In this document: one piece after another, positions 48,929 to 56,994 of the stretch
Position numbering within the stretch: position 1 is the first letter of the stretch
Layout: every line of letters begins with the position of its first letter
DNA from: a virus
Strand: one strand, 5' to 3'
Length of the DNA stretch: 64,000 nt
Virus record (IMG/VR): IMGVR_UViG_3300043446_003867
Coordinates: 1-64,000 of that record
Notes under the pieces: model-generated
The model's database searches: none
Told to the model about the DNA's origin: nothing
What the model saw: only the letters and a program-made list of their open reading frames with translations
Position numbers and translations under genes: made by a program

Positions 48929-49351
48929 ATGGGCCAGCTTGCCATCAGCGGAACCGTAATCGGCGGACCAGTCACGGTCGGCGCCGCGTTCGGTTTTCCG
49001 CAAGCGATGTTCACGACGCAGCTCGCTACGACGCCGTCGCCGAAGCCGTTCTCGGCGGCGTCGGGCGTGCTGACGCGACGCCTCGCGACGGTGCCGCCAG
49101 CGTGGGCAACGCTTACGGGCGTTGGTCCCACCGACACGGTGCAGCGAGGCGATACGCTTTACCTGCGCAGCGATTCGCAGGTGCTTCTGCGCTTGTCGCA
49201 GGTTGATCCGCTCAATCCGAGCGGACCTGCGCTCACGCGCGAAGTCTACGTGCAGGGCCTTTTCATCTGCGAGTTCCCGCAATCCTCGTTGCTGGTGTTG
49301 CTGGAGGCGCAGGGTTCTGCAACCATCGAGTACCTCATTACGGGTCAGTAG
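48929..49351 (+). CDS. Hypothetical structural protein
   Basis: A 140-aa beta-rich protein from ATG 48929 in the head gene block. The hydrophobic C-terminus includes LFICEFPQSSLLVLLEAQGSA. Possibly a head decoration or stopper protein; not recognised. Confidence 0.6.
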   Translation: MGQLAISGTVIGGPVTVGAAFGFPQAMFTTQLATTPSPKPFSAASGVLTRRLATVPPAWATLTGVGPTDTVQRGDTLYLRSDSQVLLRLSQVDPLNPSGPALTREVYVQGLFICEFPQSSLLVLLEAQGSATIEYLITGQ

Positions 49352-49363
49352 GAGTTCACAGTC

Positions 49364-50038
49364 ATGTCGGAAACGATCAAGCAATCTCTCAACCGCGCGG
49401 ATCTCAACACGCTCGCGGACCAGCTTCGCACCCTCGCCTTCGGCGACATCGTCGCTTCGCTCCCGACGACGCTTCGTCAGAGCGCGGCTGCGGTGGGTTC
49501 GTTCGTGGATCCGGCGACCAACTTCGTCGTGTCCGCGCAGGATGCGGACACCCCCGCGTGCGCGGTGCTCTACGCTTCGGCTCGCGCGGGTGCGGGTACT
49601 CCCGGCGTCCTCACCATCGTTGCGTACGGCTCCGTGCCCGCGGCTGGTGAGATCTGCGTCGCGCCGAACGGCCAGCTTGTGACGGCGACCGCCGACGCGT
49701 GGACCGATCTTGACGTGGTCTTCGTGCCTGAGAAGGGCACGATCGTTGAGGTGACGGCGAACGTGTCCGCGAACACGCTTACCCTTCCGACCAACGTGAC
49801 CACGGTCGGCGCGTGCACCCTCATGGAATGCACCGTCCTCACCGGTGGTTCCGTCGGCGCGAAGTTCGTTGAGCTTCCGGGCACCGCTCCGGCGGCTGGC
49901 TCGGCGGCGCTCAACGCGGCCAAGACCACTGTCGCGTTCAACGCTGGCGACGCGGTCACCAGCGCGACGGTCAAGTTGCTCGTGTCGTCGTCGGTCGACG
50001 TCGCGGCTCTGCTCGCTTCCACGAGCAGCTTCGTCTGA
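49364..50038 (+). CDS. Putative head decoration protein
   Basis: A 224-aa, Ala/Val/Thr-rich beta protein directly before the scaffold and capsid genes. The preference for C-ending codons matches the capsid gene, suggesting strong expression. Position and composition fit a decoration or cement protein; I cannot recognise a specific family. Confidence 0.55.
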   Translation: MSETIKQSLNRADLNTLADQLRTLAFGDIVASLPTTLRQSAAAVGSFVDPATNFVVSAQDADTPACAVLYASARAGAGTPGVLTIVAYGSVPAAGEICVAPNGQLVTATADAWTDLDVVFVPEKGTIVEVTANVSANTLTLPTNVTTVGACTLMECTVLTGGSVGAKFVELPGTAPAAGSAALNAAKTTVAFNAGDAVTSATVKLLVSSSVDVAALLASTSSFV

Positions 50039-50067
50039 TCAACTGAGGTAAGGGAGTAACCTCGCAC

Positions 50068-50895
50068 ATGAACGGTATGGACCAAGCCACCACCACCGAG
50101 GTCACGGGGACGCCCGTGACCGCATCTGTTTCCACGACGGGCACCGCGCCCGTCACGACTGCCGTTGGTACTGCTACGGGCGAGTCGTTTGCGACGAAGA
50201 AGGCCGAACCGGCGACCGCACAGGCGGCGGAACCCAAGGCGACCAAGCGCGCAACGAAGCTCTCGCTCTCGCAGCAGGACTTCAACGAACGCATCAAGCG
50301 CGCGAAGACGAGCGCGTTCAAGGATGCGTTCGGCACCGACGACGTCGATAGTATCAAGCAGCGTCTCGCTCGCGCCGAGGAGCTGGAGGCGCAAGCCGAG
50401 GAGGCGCGCGTCGCTCGTATGAGTGAAGTGCAGCGTGTGAAGTACGAAGCGGATCGTGCGCGCCGAGAGGCGCAACAGTATCGCGCGCAGGTTGAAGAGA
50501 TGCGCGAGCGCGAAGTGGTTCGCGATCAGCAGTCCTTCGTGGAGCGCGTTGCATCGCGACACGTCAATCCGGTTTACATGGAGGAGGCGTCGATCGCCTT
50601 CGCTCGTGAAGTCGCGAAGGCGGATCCCCGTGAAGTTGCTCGCTGGACTGAGAAGGACGTTAGCCGTTGGTTCGCGAGCTACGTCGCGAAGAAGCCCGCG
50701 TTCGCCGCGTCGCCGAACGCGCGTAAGATTGAGAAGAAAATCGCGAGCGCGCCCACGCCGCCGCCGCGCCCCGCTCGCCCTGCGACTCCGAGTGGGTCGG
50801 CGGTTCCGAGCAAGACGTTCAAGCCGGGTCAGCCGAACAGCATGACGCGCGAAGAAGCGCGAGCAGAAGCGAAGCGACGCGGTTACACTTGGTGA
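50068..50895 (+). CDS. Capsid scaffold protein
   Basis: A 275-aa protein. A Thr/Ala-rich, disordered N-terminus is followed by a highly charged coiled coil (about residues 95-160, RAEELEAQAEEARVARMSE onward) and a basic Pro-rich C-terminus. This is the usual architecture of internal scaffolds, and it lies immediately upstream of the major capsid gene. No protease domain is fused, so the maturation protease must be elsewhere. Confidence 0.75.
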   Translation: MNGMDQATTTEVTGTPVTASVSTTGTAPVTTAVGTATGESFATKKAEPATAQAAEPKATKRATKLSLSQQDFNERIKRAKTSAFKDAFGTDDVDSIKQRLARAEELEAQAEEARVARMSEVQRVKYEADRARREAQQYRAQVEEMREREVVRDQQSFVERVASRHVNPVYMEEASIAFAREVAKADPREVARWTEKDVSRWFASYVAKKPAFAASPNARKIEKKIASAPTPPPRPARPATPSGSAVPSKTFKPGQPNSMTREEARAEAKRRGYTW

Positions 50896-51016
50896 TGTTC
50901 TAACGTCGATGATCTCGACACCGACGCTCACGCTACGCTGGCGGTCAACAGCGGTTTCAAGCGACGGGCAGAGATAAGACGACATAAAGTCAGTCAGTCA
51001 GTCAGGAGAAAGATCA
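50896..51016 (+). promoter_or_regulatory. Leader and candidate promoter of the capsid gene
   Basis: A 121-bp gap before the capsid gene. TACGCT at 50934-50939 is a candidate -10 with a poor -35. Four tandem GTCA units (50989-51004) run directly into the GGAGAAA ribosome binding site. The leader probably supports high expression. Confidence 0.45.
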
Positions 51017-52405
51017 ATGCCTCTCGTTCTTGGTATTCCCCCCAGTGTTGTGAAGCTCGTGCAGGAAGGTCTGCTTGAGCGCGCGTTCCACGATGGCCTC
51101 TTCCCGGCGCTCCAGTACCGCCAGGAAGCGCTCGTCGAAGAGTGGCCGGCCAACACCGGCAACGAACTCTTCATGAGCCGTCCGGGCCTCCTCGCGCCCG
51201 TGACGAAGCCGCTCCAGCCGGGCACCGACCCGAGCCCGCAGGCGGTGAACTACGAGCAGTGGACCGCGGTGCTCAACCGCTTCAGCGGTACCATCGACAC
51301 GAACATGCCGACGAGCGCGACCGCTTCGTCGAACCTGTTCCTCCGCAACATCCACCAGCTGGGCCTCCAGGCTGGTCAGTCGCTCAACCGCATCCCGCGT
51401 AACTCGCTGTTCAAGGCGTACCTCTCGGGCCAGACGCTCACCATCGCGGCGGGCGTTGCGGGCGACACGACGATCCGCGTTGCGGCTCTCAACGGCTTCA
51501 CCACGGTCGTCATCCCGTCGTCGACGGTGCGTCCGGTCCCGGTGTCTCCGGCGACCCCGCTCACGGTGACGATCTCGGGTGTCACCGGCACCCGCAACGT
51601 CGTCGGCTTCACCCCGGACAACCCGGACGATCCCGATGGTCCCGGCACCCTTCAGCTCAGCGCGGCTCTCGGCGGCGCTGGTGTTGCGAACCGCGCTCCG
51701 GTCATCTCGTCGGCGGCTCCGCTCGTCATCCGCAGCGGTGGCGGCATCTCGGTCGACGCGCTCAACGCGGGTGACGTGTTCACCCTTCAGGACGCGATCA
51801 ACGCCGTCAACAAGCTCCGCCGCAACAACGTGCCCCCGCACGAGGACGGCTACTACCACGCGCACATCAGCCCCGACGGCAACGCGCAGGTCTTCACCGA
51901 TCCGGCGTTCCAGCGCCTCAACACCGCCCTCCCGGATTATCATATCTACCACGAGGGCTTCATCGGCACGATCGCCGGCATCATGTTCTTCATGAACACC
52001 GAGTCGCCGGATCGCAACAACGTCGGCACGCTCATCTCGACGGGTGCGAACTCGCTCTACGGCGAGGACATCGGTTCCGAAGTCGTCAACGCAGCGGGCG
52101 TCAACGTCGGCCGCATCCTCATCACGGGCCGTGGCGCTCTCTACGAGAAGTGGCTCCCCGGCACGAACTTCGTCTCTGAGGCTGGCATCACCGGCAAGAT
52201 GGGCGAGTTCGACATCGTCAACGGCGGCATCAACGTGCAGACGGAGCGCATCGACCTGATCCTCCGCGCGCCGCTGAACCGCCTCCAGGACACCGTGGCT
52301 GCGACGTGGCAGATCAGCACGTCGTTCCCGGTTCCGAGCGACATCACCTCGGGCACGGGTCCGGAGCGCTTCAAGCGCGCCGTCGTGATCGAGCACGCGC
52401 TCTGA
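51017..52405 (+). CDS. Major capsid protein
   Basis: A 462-aa protein and the main shell component. Evidence is its place after the scaffold, a strong ribosome binding site, near-exclusive use of C-ending codons as in highly expressed genes, and a terminator directly after it. HK97-type features include an N-terminal helical segment (VVKLVQEGLLERAFHDGLFPAL), a Gly/Val-rich inserted beta domain (about residues 130-250), and a C-terminal stretch with LILRAPLNRLQDTVAATW. No N-terminal cleavage site can be fixed by eye. Confidence 0.88.
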   Translation: MPLVLGIPPSVVKLVQEGLLERAFHDGLFPALQYRQEALVEEWPANTGNELFMSRPGLLAPVTKPLQPGTDPSPQAVNYEQWTAVLNRFSGTIDTNMPTSATASSNLFLRNIHQLGLQAGQSLNRIPRNSLFKAYLSGQTLTIAAGVAGDTTIRVAALNGFTTVVIPSSTVRPVPVSPATPLTVTISGVTGTRNVVGFTPDNPDDPDGPGTLQLSAALGGAGVANRAPVISSAAPLVIRSGGGISVDALNAGDVFTLQDAINAVNKLRRNNVPPHEDGYYHAHISPDGNAQVFTDPAFQRLNTALPDYHIYHEGFIGTIAGIMFFMNTESPDRNNVGTLISTGANSLYGEDIGSEVVNAAGVNVGRILITGRGALYEKWLPGTNFVSEAGITGKMGEFDIVNGGINVQTERIDLILRAPLNRLQDTVAATWQISTSFPVPSDITSGTGPERFKRAVVIEHAL

Positions 52406-52420
52406 TCGTTGCGGTATAGA

Positions 52421-52456
52421 GAAGGGCGAGCCTCGAAAGGGGCTCGCTCTTTTCGT
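52421..52456 (+). terminator. Intrinsic terminator after the capsid gene
   Basis: AGGGCGAGCC pairs with GGCTCGCTCT, with a CGAAAG-type loop, followed by TTTT. It ends the high-level capsid transcript. Confidence 0.9.
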
Positions 52457-52546
52457 TAGAAGTCATGCTATTCATCGTGACGCAGGGTCGCCGTAACCTT
52501 CCCCGAGTGCCCCCCCTCGGAACGCATCGCGGCGACCCTGCACTTC

Positions 52547-53509
52547 ATGGGATGGTGCAAGATGCGGCAGACGTCATTGATTACATGGGCGCGAGCAACC
52601 AGCGGCTTCGGCGACAAGCGATCCGGCAAAACCGAGTTCTCGTCGCAACAGGCGTTGCAAACGTATTTGCGCCAGCATCCGAAGGCGGACGCAAGCAAGC
52701 ACTCCGTCGTGCAGCAAAAGCAGCAGCAGGCGCAGAAGGAAGAACCGTCTCGCAAGACTGCGCAGAGCCACGGGCATGCGGTCAGCGAGAAGGCGCGTGC
52801 GGAAACCAAGTCCAAGATCGAAACGCTCGCAAAGCAGGGGAAGGTCGCAGGTAGCTACGACGCGCTCCACAAAGAGGGCGTTGAGTTTTTGAAGAAGCAC
52901 GCGGCGGGTCTTCCGGCGTCGAAGTCGGCGCTCACGGAGTTGTCCGCAGACCTTGGCGGCAAGGTGTCGGGGCGTACGAAGGAGATCGATTCGGCGCTCA
53001 ACAAGGTTGTGCTGAAGCACAAGGGGAACGATCCGAGTCGCCCCGAGAAGGGTTACTCCAAGGTGTCGGAACTTGCGGACGGCGCGGGTCTTCGATGCAT
53101 TGTAAACTCACCGAAGGACGTGCTCACGGTCGTTGATCGGTTGAAGAAGGATCCTCGCTTTGAGAACATCTCGAAGGACGAGGAGGATTACATCACCAAG
53201 CCCAAGGGCGGGTATCGCTCGTACCACCTTGTCATGCGCGACAAGCGCGATGGGCTGTTGAAGGAATTTCAGATCCGGACGCCTCGGCAGAATACGTGGG
53301 GCGATTGGTGTCACGACGTCTACAAGCCGCAGAACGCGTTGCAGATGGCGACGATGAAGGATCCGCTCGCGAAGCGCGAAGTGCTCGCGTACGCCGAGAA
53401 GATGTCGGATCGTTACTTCGACATGGATAGCGGGAAGAAGCCGCGCGGGTCGGCACCGCCTTGTACGCCCGCCATCAAAAAGTCGTTCGGGTGTCTGCCC
53501 GATAAGTAG
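52547..53509 (+). CDS. RelA/SpoT-type (p)ppGpp synthetase-domain protein with a shared N-terminal module
   Basis: A 320-aa protein. The N-terminal module (residues about 12-56, EFSSQQALQTYLRQHPKAD then ASKHSV) is shared with the 53756 product. The C-terminal RelA/SpoT synthetase fold shows R143-x-K145 with S149 and K153, DGAGLR at 178-183, the G-loop KPKGGYRSYH at 218-227 and catalytic EFQIRT at 240-245, then WGDWCHDVYK. No HD hydrolase domain is present, so it should make rather than degrade (p)ppGpp or a related nucleotide. It follows the capsid gene, which is unusual. ATG 52562 is an alternative start. Confidence 0.82.
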   Translation: MGWCKMRQTSLITWARATSGFGDKRSGKTEFSSQQALQTYLRQHPKADASKHSVVQQKQQQAQKEEPSRKTAQSHGHAVSEKARAETKSKIETLAKQGKVAGSYDALHKEGVEFLKKHAAGLPASKSALTELSADLGGKVSGRTKEIDSALNKVVLKHKGNDPSRPEKGYSKVSELADGAGLRCIVNSPKDVLTVVDRLKKDPRFENISKDEEDYITKPKGGYRSYHLVMRDKRDGLLKEFQIRTPRQNTWGDWCHDVYKPQNALQMATMKDPLAKREVLAYAEKMSDRYFDMDSGKKPRGSAPPCTPAIKKSFGCLPDK

Positions 53510-53520
53510 GAGCGAAAACC

Positions 53521-53754
53521 ATGGCTGACAAATCGTGGGTTGAGCGGTCGAGTGAAGCGATTGAGCGCTTCATGCCGAAGGCTGGCGAGGGGTTCAACGT
53601 CGTTGCGGTCGATGCGTACGAGGAACCCGGCGACGAGTTGTACCTAGTCGGTAACTTCGAGAGCGAAGCCGAGGCAGAGGAAGCGGCGGCAGCGCATACG
53701 AAGCGCAGCGGCGATAAGGCGTACGTGTACGCGCCGGAAACGTTGAGGCGTTGA
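53521..53754 (+). CDS. Small acidic protein beside the RelA-like gene
   Basis: A 77-aa acidic protein (ESEAEAEEAAAAHTKRSG is its helical core) preceded by AGGAG. It starts 12 bp after the synthetase gene and is probably cotranscribed. A neutraliser of the synthetase is conceivable from position and charge, but a small head protein is equally likely. Not recognised. Confidence 0.6.
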   Translation: MADKSWVERSSEAIERFMPKAGEGFNVVAVDAYEEPGDELYLVGNFESEAEAEEAAAAHTKRSGDKAYVYAPETLRR

Positions 53755-53755
53755 G

Positions 53756-54598
53756 ATGCCACTCAAAAAGGGTTCTAGCGACGAAACGATTGGCGCCAAC
53801 ATCGGTAAGTTGGTCGGAGAAGGCTACCCGCAGAAGCAGGCTGTAGCGATCGCCTACAAGGAGGCGGGTCGCAGCAAGTCTGGTTCGGAATGCGTTGCGT
53901 GCTCGACGAAGAGTGCGCGTGGCAAGTGCGTGAAGTGCGAAAGCGGTCGCGGCGCTCTGGTGACGTGGGCTCGCTCGGTGAGCGGCATGGGTCGCAGTGG
54001 CAAGGCAGAGTTCTCTTCGCAACAGGCGTTGCAGAGCTACCTTCGCCAGCATCCGAAGGCTGACGCGAGCAAGCATAGCGTTGCGCAGGCGGCGACGAAG
54101 TCGGCTGCGCCGCAAGAGGCCAAGCCCGAGGTTCACCCGGAGTTTTCCAAGTTCGTCTCTACGCTGTACCCGGCTATTGCGGCGGGTCATCTATCCGGAC
54201 CCGATTCTCTGAAACTCATGGCGAAGCATCCGCACGCTCCTGCCGGGTTCGAGAAACATCTGGAGGGCGACGCGAGCAAGCATAGCGTGACGGGCGGAGA
54301 GCAGCCGAAACTCGCCGAGGCACGTCCGTCGATTAAGCGCGCGTCGACGAGTCGCTTTCAGGATCCGAAGGGGCCGATGAAGTGGCGGGCTGGCGACGAT
54401 TCTAGCAAGTACATTCACACGCTTGATGGAACGTACAATTGGACGCCTTCAACTGGGCATCTCTCGTTCATTTCAAATAAGAACGGGCGGCGCACCGTTC
54501 TTTCCAAGGATCTTAATCCACGGCGCACTGGCGGATTTCACGATATGAAAAACGAAGAGCAAGCCATGGAGCGCGTCAAGCAACACGCGAATAGGTGA
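53756..54598 (+). CDS. Modular head-region protein sharing the N-terminal tag
   Basis: A 280-aa protein built of modules. Residues 1-45 (PLKKGSSDETIGANIGKLVGEGYPQKQAVAIAYKEAG) match a small domain widespread in phages and large viruses. A Cys cluster follows (CVACSTKSARGKCVKC). Residues about 68-111 repeat the EFSSQQALQSYLRQHPKAD-ASKHSV module of the RelA-like protein, and a second, shorter DASKHSV occurs near residue 178. The C-terminal part (NWTPSTGHLSFISNKNG) is unrecognised. Likely virion-associated. Confidence 0.68.
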   Translation: MPLKKGSSDETIGANIGKLVGEGYPQKQAVAIAYKEAGRSKSGSECVACSTKSARGKCVKCESGRGALVTWARSVSGMGRSGKAEFSSQQALQSYLRQHPKADASKHSVAQAATKSAAPQEAKPEVHPEFSKFVSTLYPAIAAGHLSGPDSLKLMAKHPHAPAGFEKHLEGDASKHSVTGGEQPKLAEARPSIKRASTSRFQDPKGPMKWRAGDDSSKYIHTLDGTYNWTPSTGHLSFISNKNGRRTVLSKDLNPRRTGGFHDMKNEEQAMERVKQHANR

Positions 54599-54601
54599 GC
54601 C

Positions 54602-55693
54602 ATGGCCGGGAAGTACGACCACATCGACTTCAAGCCACCGTCATCCGTCGCGAACGCGGCGGAGCGCGGGCTTGAGTACCGCAAGAAGCAGGGCAAGGAC
54701 AAAGCCGGCTTGACGCAGAAGGAAGCGTCGAAGCAGGGCATCGGCTCTGGCGTTCAGCGCGCGTCGAACCTTAAGGGGCGGAGCAATCTGAGCCCCGAGA
54801 CGGTGCGGCAGATGGGTCGGTTCTTCTCGCGTCATGAGAAGAACGCGAAGATCGATGCGGAGCACAAGGGTGAGCCCTGGAAGGACAAGGGCTACGTAGC
54901 GTGGCTCCTTTGGGGTGGCGACGCTGGGCGGTCGTGGGCGAACAAGGTGATTCGGCAGATGGACGCTGCGGACAAGAAGTCGGGCAAGGGCATCGAGGAC
55001 GCGTGCTGGAAGGGCTACGAGGCGGTCGGCATGAAGACCAAGAATGGTCGGAAGGTGCCGAACTGCGTGCCGAAGAAGGGTAAGGGAATCCCCGACGCGC
55101 AGGAGCGCGCGGCGTTCGATATCCCTCTCGCTCGGTGGGCGAACGCGATGGGCGGTCGCGGCGTCGAGCTTCGCGCTCCGGCGGTGAAGCAGAAGACGAA
55201 CTACTCGTGCGGACCGGCGGCGCTTCGTTCGGGAATGGCGGCGCTCGGTGTCGGCGCGAAGGAAGACGAGCTAGCCGAGAAGGCGGAGACGAGCGCGAGC
55301 GGTGGCACGAGTATCCACGGGCTCGCGAAGGCGGCGCAGGCGTTCGATCTGGAAGCCGAGATCCGCGATGGCATGACGGTGGACGAACTCATGTCGTGCA
55401 TGGACGATGGGTGCGTGGTCCTCGTTTGCTTGCAGGCGGGCGACGACGCGGAGGATTACGATTCTTCGCACTGGGTGCTGCCGGTAGCGGTGAAGGACGA
55501 GGGCGGCGCTCCGATCGTCGAGTGCATGGACCCGAGCCGGAAGAAGGTTCACTCCGTGATGAAGCTCGACGAGTTCGAGGAGCGCTGGCACTGCGTCGAC
55601 ATGGGCAAGCCGGTCAACGGGCTCGCGCTCGTGATCCGCGGAGAGTCGCCGGCGAACATGACGCTGATCGACACGGCGAAAATGCCGATGTGA
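54602..55693 (+). CDS. C39-like cysteine protease fused to head-associated domains
   Basis: A 363-aa fusion. Residues about 5-125 form a phage domain with FKPPSSVANAAERGLEYR, SNLSPETVRQMGRFFSRHE and YVAWLLWGGDAGRSWA. Residues about 135-162 hold CWKGYEAVGMKTKNGRKVPN, also widespread in phages. From residue 195 a C39-type papain-like peptidase follows: Cys203 in NYSCGPAAL, His290 in SSHWVL and Asp310 in MDPS, a complete triad. It may process capsid or cargo proteins, since no ordinary prohead protease is seen, or act inside the host. Confidence 0.78.
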   Translation: MAGKYDHIDFKPPSSVANAAERGLEYRKKQGKDKAGLTQKEASKQGIGSGVQRASNLKGRSNLSPETVRQMGRFFSRHEKNAKIDAEHKGEPWKDKGYVAWLLWGGDAGRSWANKVIRQMDAADKKSGKGIEDACWKGYEAVGMKTKNGRKVPNCVPKKGKGIPDAQERAAFDIPLARWANAMGGRGVELRAPAVKQKTNYSCGPAALRSGMAALGVGAKEDELAEKAETSASGGTSIHGLAKAAQAFDLEAEIRDGMTVDELMSCMDDGCVVLVCLQAGDDAEDYDSSHWVLPVAVKDEGGAPIVECMDPSRKKVHSVMKLDEFEERWHCVDMGKPVNGLALVIRGESPANMTLIDTAKMPM

Positions 55694-55718
55694 CGAGCGC
55701 GTCGAAGCCCGCTATGAT
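55690..55718 (+). promoter_or_regulatory. Promoter before neck-region genes
   Basis: -35 GTGACG (55690), 17-bp spacer, -10 TATGAT (55713), then GGAGG before ATG 55739. Confidence 0.65.
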
Positions 55719-55738
55719 GCGCGCGGAGGTGTTTCGTC

Positions 55739-56053
55739 ATGGCTCGTAAGCAACGCGAAGATAATCAGCAGGGAATCGCCGACTACTCGTACACGTCGCA
55801 GTCGTCGGCGGTGGAGATGGTCGACAACAGCGCCGAACTCATCGATCCCGCACCGATGGGCGGGACGGCGTACGAGGAGCGCGCGGCGATGCTCGCGGAC
55901 GTTCCGCCGATCAAGCAGTACCGCGTCGTTAGCGACGCTCTCGTGATGAACCGAGGCGCGCGCACTCTGCTCCGCGCCGGGAAGATCATCGACGGGGCGA
56001 ACTACGACCTGGAGCAGTTGAGCACGCAAGGCGTTCGGTTCGAGGAATACTGA
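55739..56053 (+). CDS. Hypothetical head or neck protein
   Basis: A 104-aa protein with its own promoter and GGAGG site. The C-terminal half (VMNRGARTLLRAGKIIDGANYDLEQL) is beta-rich. Its stop touches the next start. Not recognised. Confidence 0.6.
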   Translation: MARKQREDNQQGIADYSYTSQSSAVEMVDNSAELIDPAPMGGTAYEERAAMLADVPPIKQYRVVSDALVMNRGARTLLRAGKIIDGANYDLEQLSTQGVRFEEY

Positions 56054-56235
56054 TGCCGTTCGAGGACGACGTCGCTAGCGTTCACTTGTTCGACGTTGGC
56101 GACGACGTTCTCGAATCAGACGTCGCGTACGATTCGGCAACGATGCTCGCGCTGCTCTGGTTCGCGGCGCGCTACGATGCAGCGATGGTGTCGGGCGCGG
56201 CGAACTTCATCATTCAGGAAGCGAGCGAGGGATAG
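56053..56235 (+). CDS. Small acidic protein (60 aa)
   Basis: A 60-aa acidic protein starting one base inside the previous stop. The helical core MLALLWFAARYDAAMVSGAANFII is hydrophobic and could be a membrane or packing helix. Not recognised. Confidence 0.55.
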   Translation: MPFEDDVASVHLFDVGDDVLESDVAYDSATMLALLWFAARYDAAMVSGAANFIIQEASEG

Positions 56236-56238
56236 GCG

Positions 56239-56643
56239 ATGGCATTCAGCGAGCAAGAGAAGGTCCGGATCCGACATCACCTCGGCTACCTGAACGTCGG
56301 GCAAGCCTACACGTTCGTTGCTGGCGCTCCGGCGGGCGTTGAAACGCAGTTCCTCATTGAAGGTGCGATGCAGCGCGTGCTTCCCGAAGCCGAGACGTTG
56401 GCGAGGGAACTGCTCGCGCGGTGCGATTCGGTCGAAGGGCAGATGATGGACAACCAGGATCTGCTCGCGGTCGAGCAGGTCGATGAAATCAAGATCCGCC
56501 AGGACGAGTTCCAGGCGCTCTTGAAGCGGTATCACTACCATCGGAACGCACTGGCGAACGTCCTCGGCGTCTACCCGAACCCGTTCGACAAGCGTTTTGC
56601 GGCGGGGACCGGCGGTGGTATCAACGTCAACGTTCAGCACTGA
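56239..56643 (+). CDS. Putative head-tail connector (adaptor) protein
   Basis: A 134-aa helical protein (FSEQEKVRIRHHLGYLNV opening) of the size and position of the head-tail adaptor that docks under the portal. The family pattern is one often seen between capsid and sheath genes in myoviruses. The C-terminus is Gly-rich. Confidence 0.65.
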   Translation: MAFSEQEKVRIRHHLGYLNVGQAYTFVAGAPAGVETQFLIEGAMQRVLPEAETLARELLARCDSVEGQMMDNQDLLAVEQVDEIKIRQDEFQALLKRYHYHRNALANVLGVYPNPFDKRFAAGTGGGINVNVQH

Positions 56644-56654
56644 GGAGAAGTTCG

Positions 56655-56924
56655 ATGTCCAAGATTGTGGTTCTCGCCCCGTTCAGCGCCGCTGTCAGCA
56701 GCGGTCCGCGTAAGTTCCTTCCCGGCGACGTGGTCGATAGCGACCAGTACAGCGCCGCCGACTACACGGCGATCACGTCGGCTGCTCCGACGAAGTACAC
56801 CGCCGCGTTCGACGCGCCGGCTCCCGCGCTCATCGCGGCGCAGGCGCAGGCGATCGAGATCCGCAACAACGGCGGTGATCCCGAGAACCAGACCGAGGGC
56901 ATCATGTACCGAGCGATGTTCTGA
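56655..56924 (+). CDS. Small structural protein
   Basis: An 89-aa protein from ATG 56655 with GGAG upstream; beta-rich with an Ala-rich helix. The last gene before a terminator. Possibly a neck or decoration component; not recognised. Confidence 0.58.
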   Translation: MSKIVVLAPFSAAVSSGPRKFLPGDVVDSDQYSAADYTAITSAAPTKYTAAFDAPAPALIAAQAQAIEIRNNGGDPENQTEGIMYRAMF

Positions 56925-56953
56925 GCATCTAGGCGCCCCATAGCGCGACTTTT

Positions 56954-56986
56954 AGACGCGGAGCCTAACAGGCCCGCGTCTTTCGT
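56954..56986 (+). terminator. Intrinsic terminator
   Basis: AGACGCGG (56954) pairs with CCGCGTCT (56974), followed by a T-rich tail. Confidence 0.82.
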
Positions 56987-56994
56987 TTGAGCGG

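Noticed and set aside
51014-52396. A 460-aa open frame on the minus strand opposite the major capsid gene
   Set aside because: Same reason: a charged low-complexity product opposite a highly expressed gene with C-ending codons.
52465-52854. A 129-aa frame starting after the capsid terminator
   Set aside because: It overlaps the RelA-like gene in another frame and has a low-complexity Ala/Arg-rich product.
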